Below, one piece after another: positions 37,178 through 45,828 of a stretch of 64,000 bases of DNA (the stretch's first letter is position 1; each line of letters opens with the position of its first letter). The DNA comes from Rhodobacter sp. SY28-1. Its GTDB lineage: Bacteria; Pseudomonadota; Alphaproteobacteria; Rhodobacterales; Rhodobacteraceae. The notes beneath the pieces were generated by a model. The model was not told where the DNA came from and searched no databases. It saw only the letters and a list, made by a program, of their open reading frames with translations. A program made the translations under genes and the position numbers. The stretch covers positions 620,001-684,000 of the forward strand of contig NZ_STGH01000002.1 in assembly GCF_005222785.1 (NCBI RefSeq). The letters run 5' to 3'.

Positions 37178-38317
37178 ATGAGTTTCCTGGAATACCGCGT
37201 CAAGTTTGCGCCGACGGGCATCCGCAAGATCCTGTACCTGAACTGGCCGCTGGTGGTGCTTGTCACCGCCGTCGCCTCGGTCGGCTTCCTGATGCTCTAT
37301 TCGATCGCGGGCGGGAACCTCGACCTCTGGGCGCGACCGCAGATGGAACGGTTCGGCGTCGGCATGGTGCTGATGTTCATCGTGGCGATGATCCCGATCT
37401 GGTTCTGGCGGTCGATGTCGGGCGTGGCCTATATCGTCGCCTTCCTGCTGCTGCTGCTGGTGGAATTCTTCGGCGCGGTCGGGATGGGGGCGCAGCGCTG
37501 GATCGACCTTGGCTTCATCCGGCTGCAACCCTCCGAGATGATGAAGTTCACGCTCGTGATGCTGCTGGCGGTCTATTACGACTGGCTGGACCCCAAGCTG
37601 GTCTCGCGGCCGCTTTATGTGCTGTTGCCGGTCCTGATGATTGTTGCGCCAACGATCCTCGTCCTGATGCAGCCGAACCTCGGCACCTCGCTGATGCTGA
37701 TCCTGGCGGGCGCCACCGTGATGTTCGCCGCTGGCGTGTCGCTGTGGTATTTCGGTGCGGTGATCGCGCTGGGGGTCGCGGCTGTCGTGGGCGTCTTCAC
37801 CTTGCGCGGCACGCCGTGGCAGTTCCTGCATGACTACCAGTACAAGCGGATCGACACCTTCCTCGACCCGTCCGCCGACCCCCTGGGCGCGGGCTACAAC
37901 ATCATCCAGGCGAAGATCGCGCTGGGGTCCGGCGGGTGGAGCGGCAAAGGCTTCATGCAGGGCACGCAATCGCGGCTGAACTTCCTGCCGGAAAAGCACA
38001 CCGACTTCATCTTCACCACGCTGGCCGAGGAGTTTGGCTTTGTCGGGGCCTTCTCGCTTCTGGCGCTCTACGCCCTCATCATCGGCTTCTGCCTGGTTGC
38101 GGCCTTCCAGAACCGCGACCGGTTCTCGGCGCTTCTCATCATCGGGGTGGCGGCGAACTTCTTCTTCTACATCGCGGTGAACCTGTCAATGGTGATGGGG
38201 ATGGCCCCGGTCGTGGGCGTTCCCTTGCCGCTTCTCAGCTACGGCGGCTCGGCGATGATGGTGCTCTTGGTGGGCTTTGGCCTTGTGCAAAGCGCCCATG
38301 TCCACAGGCCACGCTAG
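37178..38317 (+). CDS. rodA: rod-shape-determining protein RodA (SEDS glycosyltransferase)
   Basis: 379 residues, about 10 membrane segments, SEDS family. Polymerises lipid II together with PBP2. QRWIDLGFIRLQPSEMMKFTLV, FLPEKHTDFIFTTLAEEFGF (the extracytoplasmic catalytic Asp/Glu region) and VPLPLLSYGGSAMM are all present. The spacing of nine bases after mrdA and a GGGGGAC site fit operon membership. Confidence 0.96.
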   Translation: MSFLEYRVKFAPTGIRKILYLNWPLVVLVTAVASVGFLMLYSIAGGNLDLWARPQMERFGVGMVLMFIVAMIPIWFWRSMSGVAYIVAFLLLLLVEFFGAVGMGAQRWIDLGFIRLQPSEMMKFTLVMLLAVYYDWLDPKLVSRPLYVLLPVLMIVAPTILVLMQPNLGTSLMLILAGATVMFAAGVSLWYFGAVIALGVAAVVGVFTLRGTPWQFLHDYQYKRIDTFLDPSADPLGAGYNIIQAKIALGSGGWSGKGFMQGTQSRLNFLPEKHTDFIFTTLAEEFGFVGAFSLLALYALIIGFCLVAAFQNRDRFSALLIIGVAANFFFYIAVNLSMVMGMAPVVGVPLPLLSYGGSAMMVLLVGFGLVQSAHVHRPR

Positions 38318-38944
38318 GTGCGACTGTTCAGGCGGCACGGACGCTTTCTTCTCTCTTTCTTTCTAGGGCTCTGCGCGGGCCTGGCGGCATGGACTTTGTC
38401 TTTTGCGCCCGTCTTTTCCCTGCTGGCGGGGGCGGATTTTCTGTTTCTGACCTACCTTCTCCTCACCCTCCGCATCGTCGGCCAGACCGGCCCTGACGAT
38501 CTTCGCCGCCATGCCGAGGACGAGGACGAGGGCGTGGCCCTGATCCTGCTTCTGGCCGGTTTGGCCGTGCTGGTGAGTGTGGCCGCGATCTTTCTGGTGC
38601 TGAACGCCGATGAAAGCAGCCTTGGCGCGCGGCTGATGGCCCTGGTCAGCCTGCCGCTTGGCTGGGCCACGGTCCACACGCTGATGGCCTTTCATTATGC
38701 CTACCTGCACTACCGGGACAAGGAAGCGGGGACAGGCTTTGCCTTCCCCGGACGGGGCGACCCCGATGCCTGGGATTTCCTTTATGCAAGCTTCACCATC
38801 GGCATGACCGCGCAGGTCTCGGACGTCGAGGTGACCACGCGCCCCTTGCGCCGCGCGGTTATGCTGCACGGTGTGGCAAGCTTCTTCTACAACACCGGCA
38901 TCCTGGCGCTGGCAGTGAATGCCGCCGTGACGGCGGGACTGTAG
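38318..38944 (+). CDS. DUF1345 membrane protein
   Basis: 208 residues, about five membrane segments, matching DUF1345: FAPVFSLLAGADFLFLTYLLLTLRIV, TVHTLMAFHYAYLHYRD, DFLYASFTIGMTAQVSDVEVTTRPLRRAVMLHGVASFFYNT. GTG start directly abuts the rodA TAG. Function unknown; position suggests co-expression with the rod operon. Confidence 0.85.
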   Translation: MRLFRRHGRFLLSFFLGLCAGLAAWTLSFAPVFSLLAGADFLFLTYLLLTLRIVGQTGPDDLRRHAEDEDEGVALILLLAGLAVLVSVAAIFLVLNADESSLGARLMALVSLPLGWATVHTLMAFHYAYLHYRDKEAGTGFAFPGRGDPDAWDFLYASFTIGMTAQVSDVEVTTRPLRRAVMLHGVASFFYNTGILALAVNAAVTAGL

Positions 38945-39044
38945 GCGATCTCTTCGACGGAATCGCACCTTGGCCTTCAAAGGCTCCGATCCGGAATTCT
39001 CGAAAACTCCGGGACCCGTCCAACCGCCCGCGCGTCGGAAAACC

Positions 39045-39130
39045 TTGACAAATCCCTAACGCCCGCGCCCAACCTGTTGAAATCCTTCACCCCTGAAATC
39101 CGTCCACCGTGGACAGCCCGGAAAGCCCCC
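39045..39130 (+). promoter_or_regulatory. region upstream of ghrA with GTCCACCGTGGAC palindrome, copy 3
   Basis: A good -35 (TTGACA at 39045-39050) is followed by the motif TTGAAATCCTTCAC (about 39078-39091) and by the palindrome GTCCACCGTGGAC at 39102-39114. The same arrangement recurs at 63544-63582, so this is a ~40-base element rather than a random palindrome. Confidence 0.5.
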
Positions 39131-40045
39131 ATGCCCCTCATCCTTTTCGCCACCCCTGCTCTCTGGCCGGAATATCGCGACACCCTCCCCGCCGCCCTGA
39201 AGGAAGCCGGGATCGACGCCACCCTTGTCACCGAGGCCGACCCGGCCCAGGTCGACTACATCGTCTACGCCCCCGCCTCGCCCCTGCAGGACTTCACCCC
39301 CTACACCCGGACGAAGGCCGTCCTGAACCTCTGGGCCGGTGTCGAACGGATCGTAGGCAACCCCACCCTGACCCAGCCCCTGTGCCGGATGGTCGACCCC
39401 GGCCTGACCGAGGGGATGGTGGAATGGGTCGTGGGCCACACCCTGCGCCACCACCTGGGGATGGACCGCCACATAGTGAACCCCGGCCACGTCTGGGACC
39501 CGACCTGCCCACCCTTGGCCCGCGAACGCCCGGTCACGATCCTTGGGATGGGCGCGCTGGGTTCCGCCTGCGCCGATGCCCTCCGCGCCCTCAACTTCCC
39601 TGTCACCGGCTGGAGCCGCAGCGAGAAACCCGGCCAACTGCATGGCGAACACGGGCTGCGCAAAGCGCTGTCCACCGCACAGATCCTGGTGACCCTGCTG
39701 CCCAAGACGCCGGAGACCGAGAACCTGCTGAACGCCGACCGCCTCGCCCTCCTCCCCCGCGGGGCCGTCATCCTGAACCCCGGCCGGGGCGCCCTGATCG
39801 ACGACGACGCCCTCCTCGCGGCCCTTGACGCGGGCCGGATCGGCCACGCGACGCTGGATGTCTTCCGCGTCGAACCCCTGCCGCAGGATCACCGCTTCTG
39901 GTCGCACCCGAAGATCACCGTCACCCCCCACATCGCCGCCGACACCCGTGCGCTGACCTCGTCCCGCGTGATCGCCGAAAACATCCGGCGGGGCGAGGCC
40001 GGGGAGCCCTTTCTCTACCTAGTCGACCGGGCGCGGGGCTACTGA
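39131..40045 (+). CDS. ghrA: glyoxylate/hydroxypyruvate reductase A-like 2-hydroxyacid dehydrogenase
   Basis: 304 residues. NAD(P)-binding motif TILGMGALGSACADAL near 140, WSRSEKPGQ, LPKTPETENLLNA and NPGRGALIDDDALLAAL, and a catalytic His in PHIAADTRA, all of the D-2-hydroxyacid dehydrogenase family; the overall style is GhrA. It reduces glyoxylate or hydroxypyruvate. ATG at 39131; an upstream frame from 39077 would cross the palindrome and is not used. Confidence 0.9.
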   Translation: MPLILFATPALWPEYRDTLPAALKEAGIDATLVTEADPAQVDYIVYAPASPLQDFTPYTRTKAVLNLWAGVERIVGNPTLTQPLCRMVDPGLTEGMVEWVVGHTLRHHLGMDRHIVNPGHVWDPTCPPLARERPVTILGMGALGSACADALRALNFPVTGWSRSEKPGQLHGEHGLRKALSTAQILVTLLPKTPETENLLNADRLALLPRGAVILNPGRGALIDDDALLAALDAGRIGHATLDVFRVEPLPQDHRFWSHPKITVTPHIAADTRALTSSRVIAENIRRGEAGEPFLYLVDRARGY

Positions 40046-40064
40046 CCGCCGCTCCTCGCTTGCT

Positions 40065-40101
40065 TCGGTCGCTCTTCGCTGACCTCGCGAGAAGCGACCG
40101 A
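40065..40101. terminator. hairpin after ghrA
   Basis: TCGGTCGCT (40065-40073) pairs with AGCGACCGA (40093-40101); the stem can extend with GCTTC/GGAAGC. It lies 20 bases after the ghrA stop. No strong U tract. Confidence 0.5.
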
Positions 40102-40195
40102 CGGAAGCGAAGAGCCGCCCCGGGCGCAACAGGTCGCGAACGGGACAGCTGGAACCCGCGCTCCATGCCAGCACTTCTGCAAACGAGGTGCGGAA

Positions 40196-41086
40196 ATGCG
40201 ATACGGGCAGGGCGTGGCACTGGTTCTGGCGGCGGGGGCGCTCTGGTCGCTGATGGGCCTGATGCTGCGCCAGATCGAGGATGCGACGGTCTGGCAGATC
40301 CTGTTCTGGCGGTCCGTCGGCGTGGTGCCGGTCCTTTTTGCCTTCACCATCTGGACTTCGGGCGGCAGGCCCTTCCAGTCGATCCGCCGGATCGGCATCG
40401 CCGGGACCGTGGGCGCGTTCGGCCTGGTCTTCGCCTTTGCGGGCGCGATCTACGCGATCCAGTCGACCACCGTCGCCAATGCTGTCTTCCTGTTCACCGC
40501 CTCGCCCTTCGTGGCGGCGGTCCTGGGCTGGATCTTGCTGGGGGAACGGGTCGGGGGCTGGACCTGGGCAGCCATCGGCCTTGCGGTCTTCGGCATGTAC
40601 CTGATGGTCCGCGAGGGCCTTGAGCTTGGAGCGCTGCACGGCAACCTCGCGGCGCTTCTGTCGGCGGCGGGGTTCGGCGCCTTCTCGGTCGCGCTGCGCT
40701 GGGGCAAGGTCGGGGACATGCTGCCGGTGTCGATGCTGGGCGCGGTGTTCTCGGTCATCGTGGCGGGGGCCGTGTTGACCCTGCAGGGCCAGCCGATCCG
40801 CGTCTCGACCTGGGACATGGGGGTGGCGGTCGTGATGGGGATGGGCATCCTGGCCCTTGGCATGGTCGCCTACACTCTGGGCTCAAAGGTCATCCCGGCG
40901 GCGCAGCTGACGCTTCTGTCGCTGATCGAGGTCCTGCTGGCGCCGATCTGGGTGTTTGTCCTGCTGGGCGAGACGGCGAGTGCCGCCACGTTTATCGGCG
41001 GCGGGGTGCTTCTGGCCGCCGTGGCGCTGAACGCGGTGATGGGCGCGCGGGGGCCACGCGCGCAGGGGGTTGCGGAAACGCCCTGA
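40196..41086 (+). CDS. EamA-family (DMT) transporter
   Basis: 296 residues, ten membrane segments as two EamA repeats; ALWSLMGLMLRQIEDATVWQ at the start of repeat one and GILALGMVAYTLGSKVIPAAQLTLLSLIEVLLAPIWVF in repeat two. Exports or imports a small metabolite; direction and substrate unknown. It is upstream of the glutamine-synthetase-like gene and could serve the same amine pathway. Confidence 0.88.
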   Translation: MRYGQGVALVLAAGALWSLMGLMLRQIEDATVWQILFWRSVGVVPVLFAFTIWTSGGRPFQSIRRIGIAGTVGAFGLVFAFAGAIYAIQSTTVANAVFLFTASPFVAAVLGWILLGERVGGWTWAAIGLAVFGMYLMVREGLELGALHGNLAALLSAAGFGAFSVALRWGKVGDMLPVSMLGAVFSVIVAGAVLTLQGQPIRVSTWDMGVAVVMGMGILALGMVAYTLGSKVIPAAQLTLLSLIEVLLAPIWVFVLLGETASAATFIGGGVLLAAVALNAVMGARGPRAQGVAETP

Positions 41087-41093
41087 CCTGTGA

Positions 41094-41293
41094 ATGATTG
41101 ATCAAATTCGCGGGCCACGATGCAGCGCGAGTCCCGGGGAGAGTGATCAGATGCGGTCCGAGCCGCAAGATACCGAGGGCGGCCCCTGCTGGCCGCGCAA
41201 GCCTGAATTCGGTGGTGCGTCGGGGTTTGTCCCCTTCGTCCCCGGGGCCGAGGCCCCCTCCCCAGAAACCGACATTCAGGAAAGAGGCGCGAC
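41094..41293 (+). promoter_or_regulatory. upstream region of the amine cluster with TTGATCAA dyads
   Basis: 207-base gap. TTGATCAA at 41098-41105 and TGATCA at 41144-41149 are perfect palindromes, spaced 45 bases. They could be operator sites for a regulator of the following genes. No consensus promoter stands out. Confidence 0.35.
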
Positions 41294-42661
41294 ATGCCTG
41301 GTAATCTGACCCTAGACGACTTGAAGAAGGCCGTGAAATCCGGCGAAATCGACACCGTGATCGCGGCCGGCATCGACATGCAGGGCCGCCTGATGGGCAA
41401 GCGCTTCCACGCGCAGTTCTTCGTGGACGGCGGCTGGGAGGAAACCCACTGCTGCAACTACCTTCTCACCGTGGACATGGAGATGAACACGGTGCAGGGC
41501 TACAAGTCCTCGTCCTGGGAGACGGGTTATGGCGACTACACGCTGAAGCCCGACCTCAAGACGCTGCGCCGCCTGCCCTGGCTGCCTGGGACTGCCCTTG
41601 TGCTGGGCGACACCCAGGACCACGCCACCCATGCCGACGTGCCCCACGCGCCTCGGTCGATCCTGAAGCGGCAGGTCGAACGTGCCCGAGCGATGGGGTT
41701 TGAACCCATGATGGCGACCGAACTGGAGTTCTATCTGTTCGAGAACTCCTACGAGAACCTCCGCGACGGGGGGCTGAACGCGCTCCGCACCGTGGGCGGC
41801 TACAACGAGGACTACCACATCTTCCAGACGACGAAGGAAGAGGACGTCATGCGCGCCGTGCGGAACGGGCTGTATGGCGCGGGCATCCCGGTGGAGAATT
41901 CGAAGGGCGAGGCCGAGGCGGGGCAGGAGGAGATCAACTACCGCTATTCGGACGCTCTGGATACGGCCGACAACCACGTGATCATCAAGAACGCGATCAA
42001 GGAAATCGCCTGGTCCAAGGGCAAGTCGGTGACCTTCATGGCGAAATACGACCACCGCCGGGCAGGGTCGTCCAGCCACATCCACCAGAGCCTCTGGTCG
42101 AAGGACGGCAAGGCCAGCTTTGCCGACAAGGCTGACAGCCACGGCATGTCCGACCTGATGAAGCACTACCTGGCGGGCCAGCTGCACCACGCCCGCGACA
42201 TCACCGCCTTCCTCGCTCCGTATGTGAACAGCTACAAGCGCTTCACCATCGGCATGTTCGCCCCCACCAAGGCCGTGTGGAGCGCGGACAACCGGACCGC
42301 AGGCTTCCGCGTCTGCGGCGTCCATACCAAGGCCGTGCGGGTGGAATGCCGCATTCCGGGGTCCGACGTGAACCCCTATCTTGCCTGCGCGGCGCTGCTG
42401 GCCGCGGGTCTTGACGGGATCGAGAAGAAGATGGCGCTGGAACCCGAAATGCGGGGCGACATGTATTCGGCCAAGGGCATCCGCGAGATCCCGCACACCC
42501 TGCGCGAGGCGGCGGACTTGCTGAACAAGTCGACGATGCTGCGGCAGGCCTTCGGCGACGACGTGATCGACCACTATCACCACGCCGCCCAGTGGGAGAT
42601 TTCCGAGACCGATCGCGTCGTCACGGATTTCGAACGCGAGCGTCTGCTGGAACGCGCCTGA
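41294..42661 (+). CDS. glutamine-synthetase-like gamma-glutamylamine ligase
   Basis: 455 residues. GS fold: beta-grasp N-terminus, then the catalytic barrel with ATELEFYLFE (metal), KYDHRRAGSSSHIHQSL (ATP/metal loop with H), NSYKRFTIGMFAPTKAVWSADNRTAG (substrate Arg) and RVECRIPGSDVNPYLA. Departures from GlnA (no tyrosine adenylylation motif, short C-terminus) point to the PuuA/GlnT-type ligases that glutamylate amines. It begins the amine cluster. Specific amine unknown. Confidence 0.9.
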   Translation: MPGNLTLDDLKKAVKSGEIDTVIAAGIDMQGRLMGKRFHAQFFVDGGWEETHCCNYLLTVDMEMNTVQGYKSSSWETGYGDYTLKPDLKTLRRLPWLPGTALVLGDTQDHATHADVPHAPRSILKRQVERARAMGFEPMMATELEFYLFENSYENLRDGGLNALRTVGGYNEDYHIFQTTKEEDVMRAVRNGLYGAGIPVENSKGEAEAGQEEINYRYSDALDTADNHVIIKNAIKEIAWSKGKSVTFMAKYDHRRAGSSSHIHQSLWSKDGKASFADKADSHGMSDLMKHYLAGQLHHARDITAFLAPYVNSYKRFTIGMFAPTKAVWSADNRTAGFRVCGVHTKAVRVECRIPGSDVNPYLACAALLAAGLDGIEKKMALEPEMRGDMYSAKGIREIPHTLREAADLLNKSTMLRQAFGDDVIDHYHHAAQWEISETDRVVTDFERERLLERA

Positions 42662-42678
42662 GCCCGCGGGAGGAGATC

Positions 42679-43176
42679 ATGACGGAAGACAAGTGGGCAG
42701 GCGGGTGTCAGTGCGGGGCGGTGCGGTACGAGTTCACCGTTCCCCCGGACAACGCCTGCCTGTGCCATTGTCGCATGTGCCAGAAGCAGGTGGCAGGCCC
42801 CTTTGCCGCCTGGGCTGGCTCGCATCGCGACTTCTTCCGGGTCACGCGTGGCGCCATCGCGCATTTCCAAAGCTCGGCAGATGCCCTACGTGGCTTCTGC
42901 CGCGACTGCGGGACGCCCCTGACCTATGAGGCGTTGTCACGGCCAAGGGTCGATGTCACCATCGGTTCGCTTGACCGCCATGCCGAGATCCGGCCCGAGC
43001 ATAACGTCGGCACCGAAGCGATGGAGCCTTGGCTGGCCGAGATAACGCATCTGCCCTCGACCCAGACAGGTGAGGGCGATAATGGCGTCGGCGACACTGT
43101 CGAGCGGTTCGACCTGATCCGCCAAAGCAACCTTCAGCATCCGGACCACGACACTGCGGTCTGGCCGCCAACCTGA
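42679..43176 (+). CDS. GFA family (CENP-V/GFA domain) protein
   Basis: 165 residues. Zinc-binding cysteines at CQCGAVRY, CHCRMCQK and CRDCGTP in the order typical of glutathione-dependent formaldehyde-activating (GFA) family proteins. The GGAGG site at 42672 decides the ATG at 42679. Fits an aldehyde-handling role beside the aldehyde dehydrogenase, though most GFA-domain proteins are uncharacterised. Confidence 0.88.
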   Translation: MTEDKWAGGCQCGAVRYEFTVPPDNACLCHCRMCQKQVAGPFAAWAGSHRDFFRVTRGAIAHFQSSADALRGFCRDCGTPLTYEALSRPRVDVTIGSLDRHAEIRPEHNVGTEAMEPWLAEITHLPSTQTGEGDNGVGDTVERFDLIRQSNLQHPDHDTAVWPPT

Positions 43177-43244
43177 CACGTGGGCCGGGGCGACCCTGGC
43201 CCGAAAGACAATCGTTGGGAAAATCCCGACAGACGAGGACTGAC

Positions 43245-44621
43245 ATGAAACCTATCCAACTGATTTCTCCCGTCGATGGCCGGGTCTATGCCGAGCGGAT
43301 GCCGCTGTCGGCTGACGCCGCCGATGCCGTCGTAGCCCGCGCGAAGGCCGCTCAGAAGCCCTGGGCCGCGCGTCCGCTGGAAGAGCGGATCGCCCTGGTC
43401 AAGGCCGGGGTCGCGAAGCTGAACACCATGTCCGAGGTGGTGGTCGAGGAAATCGCCTGGCAGATGGGCCGCCCGACCCGCTACGGTGGCGAGTTCGGCG
43501 GGGTGAATGCCCGCACCGACTACATGGCCTCGATCGCCGCCAAGACCCTCGCGCCCGAAATGATCGAGGACAGCGACAAGTTCCGCCGCTACCTCGCGCG
43601 AGAACCGGTGGGCGTCGTCTTCATCATCGCGCCGTGGAACTATCCGTACCTCACCACGATCAACACCCTCGTCCCTGCGCTGATCGCCGGTAACACGGTG
43701 GTGCTGAAGCACGCCTCGCAGACCCTCTTGGTGGGCGAACGGCTGGCCGAGGCCTTCCATGCCGCCGGAGTTCCGCAGGACGTGTTCCAGAACGTCGTCC
43801 TTGACCACGCCACGACCGAAGCCCTGATCGCCAAACGCAGCTTCGGTTTCGTGAACTTCACAGGCTCGGTCGGCGGCGGGCAGGCCATCGAACGCGCAGC
43901 CGCGGGGACCTTCACGGCCCTGGGGCTGGAGCTTGGCGGGAAGGACCCGGGCTATGTGCGTGAGGATGCGAACCTGGACCTCGCGGTCGATGTCCTGATG
44001 GACGGCGCGATGTACAACGCGGGTCAGTGCTGCTGCGGCATCGAGCGCATTTACGTTCACGAAAAGCTCTTCGACAGCTTCGTCGAGAAGTCCGTGGCCT
44101 GGGTCGGCCAGCTGAAGCTTGGCAACCCCTTCGACGCCTCGACCACCCTCGGGCCCATGGCGCACAAGCGGTTCGCCCAGACGGTGCGCGACCAGACGGC
44201 GGAGGCCATCGCCAAGGGTGCGAAGCCGCTTCTCGACCCGAAGAAGTTCGCCGATGACGGGGGTGCCTACCTCGCGCCCCAAATCCTCATCAACGTCGAC
44301 CATTCGATGCGGGTGATGAAGGAAGAATCCTTCGGTCCCGTCGTCGGTATCATGCCGGTGAAGAACGACGCCGAGGCGATCCGCTTGATGAACGACTCGC
44401 CCTACGGCCTGACCGCGAGCATCTGGACCGAAGACTACGACACCGCCGCCGCCATTGGCGCGCAGGTCGAAACCGGGACCGTTTTCATGAACCGGGCCGA
44501 CTACCTTGACCCCGCCCTGACCTGGACCGGTGTCAAGGACACCGGGCGCGGGACGTCGCTTTCCTATCTCGGGTTCCATTCGGTGACCCGGCCGAAATCC
44601 TATCACCTCAAGAAAGTCTAA
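43245..44621 (+). CDS. aldehyde dehydrogenase
   Basis: 458 residues of the NAD(P)-dependent family. PWNYPYLTTINTLVPALIAGNTVVLKHASQT, NFTGSVGGGQAIERAA (cofactor loop), LELGGKDPGYV (catalytic Glu) and GQCCCGIERIYV (nucleophile Cys region). GAGGACTGAC just before ATG 43245; the upstream ATG at 43215 is unlikely. Oxidises an aldehyde from the amine pathway; followed by a Fe-ADH gene four bases later. Confidence 0.93.
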   Translation: MKPIQLISPVDGRVYAERMPLSADAADAVVARAKAAQKPWAARPLEERIALVKAGVAKLNTMSEVVVEEIAWQMGRPTRYGGEFGGVNARTDYMASIAAKTLAPEMIEDSDKFRRYLAREPVGVVFIIAPWNYPYLTTINTLVPALIAGNTVVLKHASQTLLVGERLAEAFHAAGVPQDVFQNVVLDHATTEALIAKRSFGFVNFTGSVGGGQAIERAAAGTFTALGLELGGKDPGYVREDANLDLAVDVLMDGAMYNAGQCCCGIERIYVHEKLFDSFVEKSVAWVGQLKLGNPFDASTTLGPMAHKRFAQTVRDQTAEAIAKGAKPLLDPKKFADDGGAYLAPQILINVDHSMRVMKEESFGPVVGIMPVKNDAEAIRLMNDSPYGLTASIWTEDYDTAAAIGAQVETGTVFMNRADYLDPALTWTGVKDTGRGTSLSYLGFHSVTRPKSYHLKKV

Positions 44622-44625
44622 CGTC

Positions 44626-45786
44626 ATGACCCACAACGTTCCCAACCGGAACTGGTCCTACCCCACCGCGATCAAGTTCGGCGTCGGCCGGATCGCGGAA
44701 CTGGCCGATCACGCCAAGTCCATCGGCCTGACGAAGCCGCTCCTTGTGACCGACAAGGCGCTGGCCAGCCTGCCGATCACCAAAGGCGCGCTGGACGTGC
44801 TGGAGGCCGGTGGCCTTGGCCGCGCGGTCTTCTCGGACGTGGACCCGAACCCGAACGAAATCAACATGGCCGCCGGGATCGAGGTCTACCTTGGCGGAGG
44901 CCACGACGGGGTGATCTGCTTCGGCGGTGGCTCGGCTTTGGACCTGGGCAAGATGATCGCCCTGATGGCGCATCAGCCGAAGAAGCTGAAAGTCTGGCAG
45001 CTGGAGGATATCGACGACTGGTATACTCGCGCCGATGCCTCGAAGATCGCCCCGATCATCGCGGTGCCGACGACCGCCGGGACGGGGTCAGAAGTGGGCC
45101 GGGCGGGGGTGCTGACGAACAGCGAGACCCACAAGAAGAAGATCATCTTCCACCCCAAGCTGATGCCCGCCGTCACGATCTGTGACCCGGCGCTGACCAC
45201 CGGGATGCCGAAGTTCATCACCGCAGGCACCGGCATGGACGCGCTGGCGCATTGCCTGGAGGCGTTCTCCAGCCCCTTCTACCACCCGATGTCGCAAGGC
45301 ATCGCGCTGGAAGGGATGCGGCTGGTGTTCGAGAACCTGCCCAAGGTCTACGCCGACCCGAACGACCTCGACGCCCGCGCGCATATGATGTCGGCAGCGG
45401 CGATGGGGGCGGTGGCGTTCCAGAAGGGGCTTGGGGCCATCCATGCCCTCAGCCACCCGATCGGCGCGGTCTACAACACGCACCACGGCACCACGAACGC
45501 CGTGGTCATGCCGATGGTGCTGGACTTCAACCGCAAGGCGGTGAAGGACCGGCTGGCCTCGGCGGCGGCCTATTGCGGGATCAAGGGCGGCTACAAGGGG
45601 TTCTACCAGCGCATCCTTGACCTGCGGACGACGCTGAACATCCCGGAAAACCTGACCAAGCTGGGCGTCAAGGACCCCGACCTCGACATGCTGACCAAGA
45701 TGGCGCTGGAGGACCCGTCCTGCGGCGGCAACCCGGTCAAGATGACCAAGAAGAACACGCGCGCGCTGTTCGAGGCCTGTCTGTAA
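44626..45786 (+). CDS. iron-containing alcohol dehydrogenase
   Basis: 386 residues, group III Fe-ADH: GGGSALDLGKMIA (NAD loop), PTTAGTGSEVGRAGVLTN, and the metal ligands in GTGMDALAHCLEAF and LGAIHALSHPIGAVYNTHHG. Works on an alcohol or semialdehyde and pairs with the aldehyde dehydrogenase just upstream (four bases between). Confidence 0.93.
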   Translation: MTHNVPNRNWSYPTAIKFGVGRIAELADHAKSIGLTKPLLVTDKALASLPITKGALDVLEAGGLGRAVFSDVDPNPNEINMAAGIEVYLGGGHDGVICFGGGSALDLGKMIALMAHQPKKLKVWQLEDIDDWYTRADASKIAPIIAVPTTAGTGSEVGRAGVLTNSETHKKKIIFHPKLMPAVTICDPALTTGMPKFITAGTGMDALAHCLEAFSSPFYHPMSQGIALEGMRLVFENLPKVYADPNDLDARAHMMSAAAMGAVAFQKGLGAIHALSHPIGAVYNTHHGTTNAVVMPMVLDFNRKAVKDRLASAAAYCGIKGGYKGFYQRILDLRTTLNIPENLTKLGVKDPDLDMLTKMALEDPSCGGNPVKMTKKNTRALFEACL

Positions 45787-45807
45787 GGTGGGCAGGCCCG
45801 CCCACCC
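45787..45807. repeat. GGTGGGC/GCCCACC palindrome, copy 2
   Basis: GGTGGGC (45787-45793) pairs with GCCCACC (45800-45806), loop AGGCCC, directly after the Fe-ADH TAA. Related copies at 4655 and 62496. Confidence 0.6.
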
Positions 45808-45828
45808 TGCCGCGGAGTTCGCCCGGCG

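Noticed and set aside
36233-37999. 588-codon minus-strand frame opposite mrdA and rodA
   Set aside because: Antisense to two genes with diagnostic motifs; His/Gln/Arg-rich shadow.
41094-41309. short plus-strand frame (71 codons) before the GS-like gene
   Set aside because: Overlaps the true start region, no ribosome site and no similarity.
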